Shown: positions 5,849-6,521 of the stretch, piece by piece
How positions within the stretch are numbered: position 1 is the first letter of the stretch
Layout: each line of letters opens with the position of its first letter
Assembly (NCBI GenBank): GCA_964549245.1
Contig: CAZJUO010000068.1
Span: 1 to 6,521 of the forward strand
DNA: 6,521 bases
Source of the DNA: CAZJUO01 sp964549245
Lineage (GTDB): Bacteria > Patescibacteriota > Patescibacteriia > UBA10025 > JAHIVO01
Direction of reading: 5' to 3'
The notes under the pieces: model-generated
Database searches by the model: none
Told to the model about the DNA's origin: nothing
What the model saw: only the letters and a program-made list of their open reading frames with translations
Position numbers and translations under genes: made by a program

Positions 5849-6521
5849 TACTTTACTTTTTTAATAACCCCTTTATTCGCGTCAACCTCTATCATATCAC
5901 CGTCTTTAAAAACCTTAGTGGCGACTTTCGTGCCAACAACACAAGGAATACCCAACTCGCGGGAGACAATTGCTGCATGAGAGGTAAGACCTCCCTCATC
6001 AGTTACTATAGCACTGCAACGGCGAATGGCCACGGTAAAATCCGGACTGGTCATAGAAGTGACCAGAATTTCACCTTTTCTTAACGCTCCTACCTGGCGG
6101 CTATCCAGTAACCTTCTCACGCGGCCGATCACTTTTCCCGGACTAACCGGCCGGCCTGTCACAGTCGTAGCCTTTTTCATTTGTAACGAATTTTGTATTG
6201 ACCGCCGCAGTGCAGCTGCCTTTTTGGGCGGCAAATACAGGTATGTCCCGTTGTCGTCAAACCAAATGATGGACTGCTGGTGCCGCTTCCGTAATGCTGT
6301 AACGGATACCTTTTTTCCTTTGAGTAGCCACGCTTCAGCTTCCCGCATCGTCAAATACTGTACTTCGATTATGGTTAATCCAAAACGGCGGGCTAGTTCC
6401 TCGAGTAACGGACGAAAAGCCAGATGCGCCTTGGTAAAAACTTCTTTTTTATAGTCCATCAAATACCCGCACGTTTTCATAGCCTGAAAAAGCCAAAGGT
6501 GTTTTTTATCGATCCGCAATT
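5848..6521 (-). CDS. PEP-synthase/rifampin-phosphotransferase-like swivel protein, 5' end beyond the window
   Basis: The visible 223-plus residues cover the end of the helical region and a full mobile domain. Counting from the TTG at 6519, EVQYLTMREAEAWLLKGKK (52-70) is a good match to the YLTxxE linker of PEP-synthase-like proteins, followed by GRPVSPGKVIGRVRRL (122-137) and the loop TDEGGLTSHAAIVSRELG with His181, the most canonical of the four swivel domains here, ending in VATKVFKDGDMIEVDA. The first visible residue aligns to about residue 275-280 of the 492-aa neighbour, so about 270-280 residues or more are missing to the right. The TTG at 6517-6519 is only the first in-frame candidate and is not believed to be the start. 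The stop shares a base with the next ATG (TAATG), indicating co-transcription. Whether an ATP-grasp domain precedes it cannot be seen. Confidence 0.8.
   Translation of the reverse strand, partial: LRIDKKHLWLFQAMKTCGYLMDYKKEVFTKAHLAFRPLLEELARRFGLTIIEVQYLTMREAEAWLLKGKKVSVTALRKRHQQSIIWFDDNGTYLYLPPKKAAALRRSIQNSLQMKKATTVTGRPVSPGKVIGRVRRLLDSRQVGALRKGEILVTSMTSPDFTVAIRRCSAIVTDEGGLTSHAAIVSRELGIPCVVGTKVATKVFKDGDMIEVDANKGVIKKVK

Noticed and set aside
6517..6519. TTG as the start of the rightmost swivel gene
   Set aside because: Homology to the 492-residue neighbour continues to the very edge, so the gene must begin beyond the window.
1..6521. CRISPR array, tRNA or rRNA genes
   Set aside because: No regularly spaced repeats and no tRNA- or rRNA-like sequence were seen on either strand.

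Overview
The window is an AT-rich bacterial segment with tightly packed genes. One gene cluster on the minus strand fills positions 877 to the right edge and reads right to left. A single plus-strand gene (about 165/211-837) converges on it. TGA clearly ends several genes (for example the ATGA stop/start overlaps at 1494-1497 and 4370-4373), so the standard bacterial code applies and UGA-recoding lineages are excluded. Stand-alone 'PEP-utilising enzyme mobile domain' proteins, small HAD and histidine-phosphatase proteins and heavy gene overlap would suit a Candidate Phyla Radiation (Patescibacteria) genome. That placement is inference; there is no rRNA or other marker here.

Layout from left to right. 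Positions 1-164 are a promoter region with a near-consensus extended -10 sigma70 promoter (64-92) and a strong Shine-Dalgarno (154-159). Next comes a probable histidine-phosphatase-superfamily protein (211-837), whose reading frame is not the one that the Shine-Dalgarno serves. A hairpin with a T tract (861-893) lies between the convergent genes. The minus-strand cluster, in transcription order, is: a partial phosphohistidine-swivel protein (5848-6521); a complete 492-aa homologue (4370-5848); a 108-aa hybrid ORF joining the first 29 residues of a HAD hydrolase to most of a swivel domain (4047-4373); an HD-domain protein (2975-4036); a third swivel protein split into two frames (1823-2959 and 1494-1868); and a complete HAD hydrolase (877-1497).

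The repeated theme is a pair: a ~490-aa swivel protein followed by a HAD gene with a 4-base ATGA overlap. The pair is intact at the left (1494-1497 junction) and truncated in the middle (4370-4373 junction). The cluster therefore appears to have grown by duplication of this unit and then decayed or been remodelled by deletion and frameshift. The swivel proteins have a helical region followed by a C-terminal phosphohistidine domain, reminiscent of the middle and His domains of rifampin phosphotransferase or PEP synthase. The visible parts contain no ATP-grasp domain and no PEP/pyruvate TIM barrel. If they work in phosphotransfer, the ATP-using partner must be outside the window. A HAD phosphatase, an HD phosphohydrolase and a histidine phosphatase nearby suggest phosphoryl chemistry on an unknown substrate; that functional link is inference.
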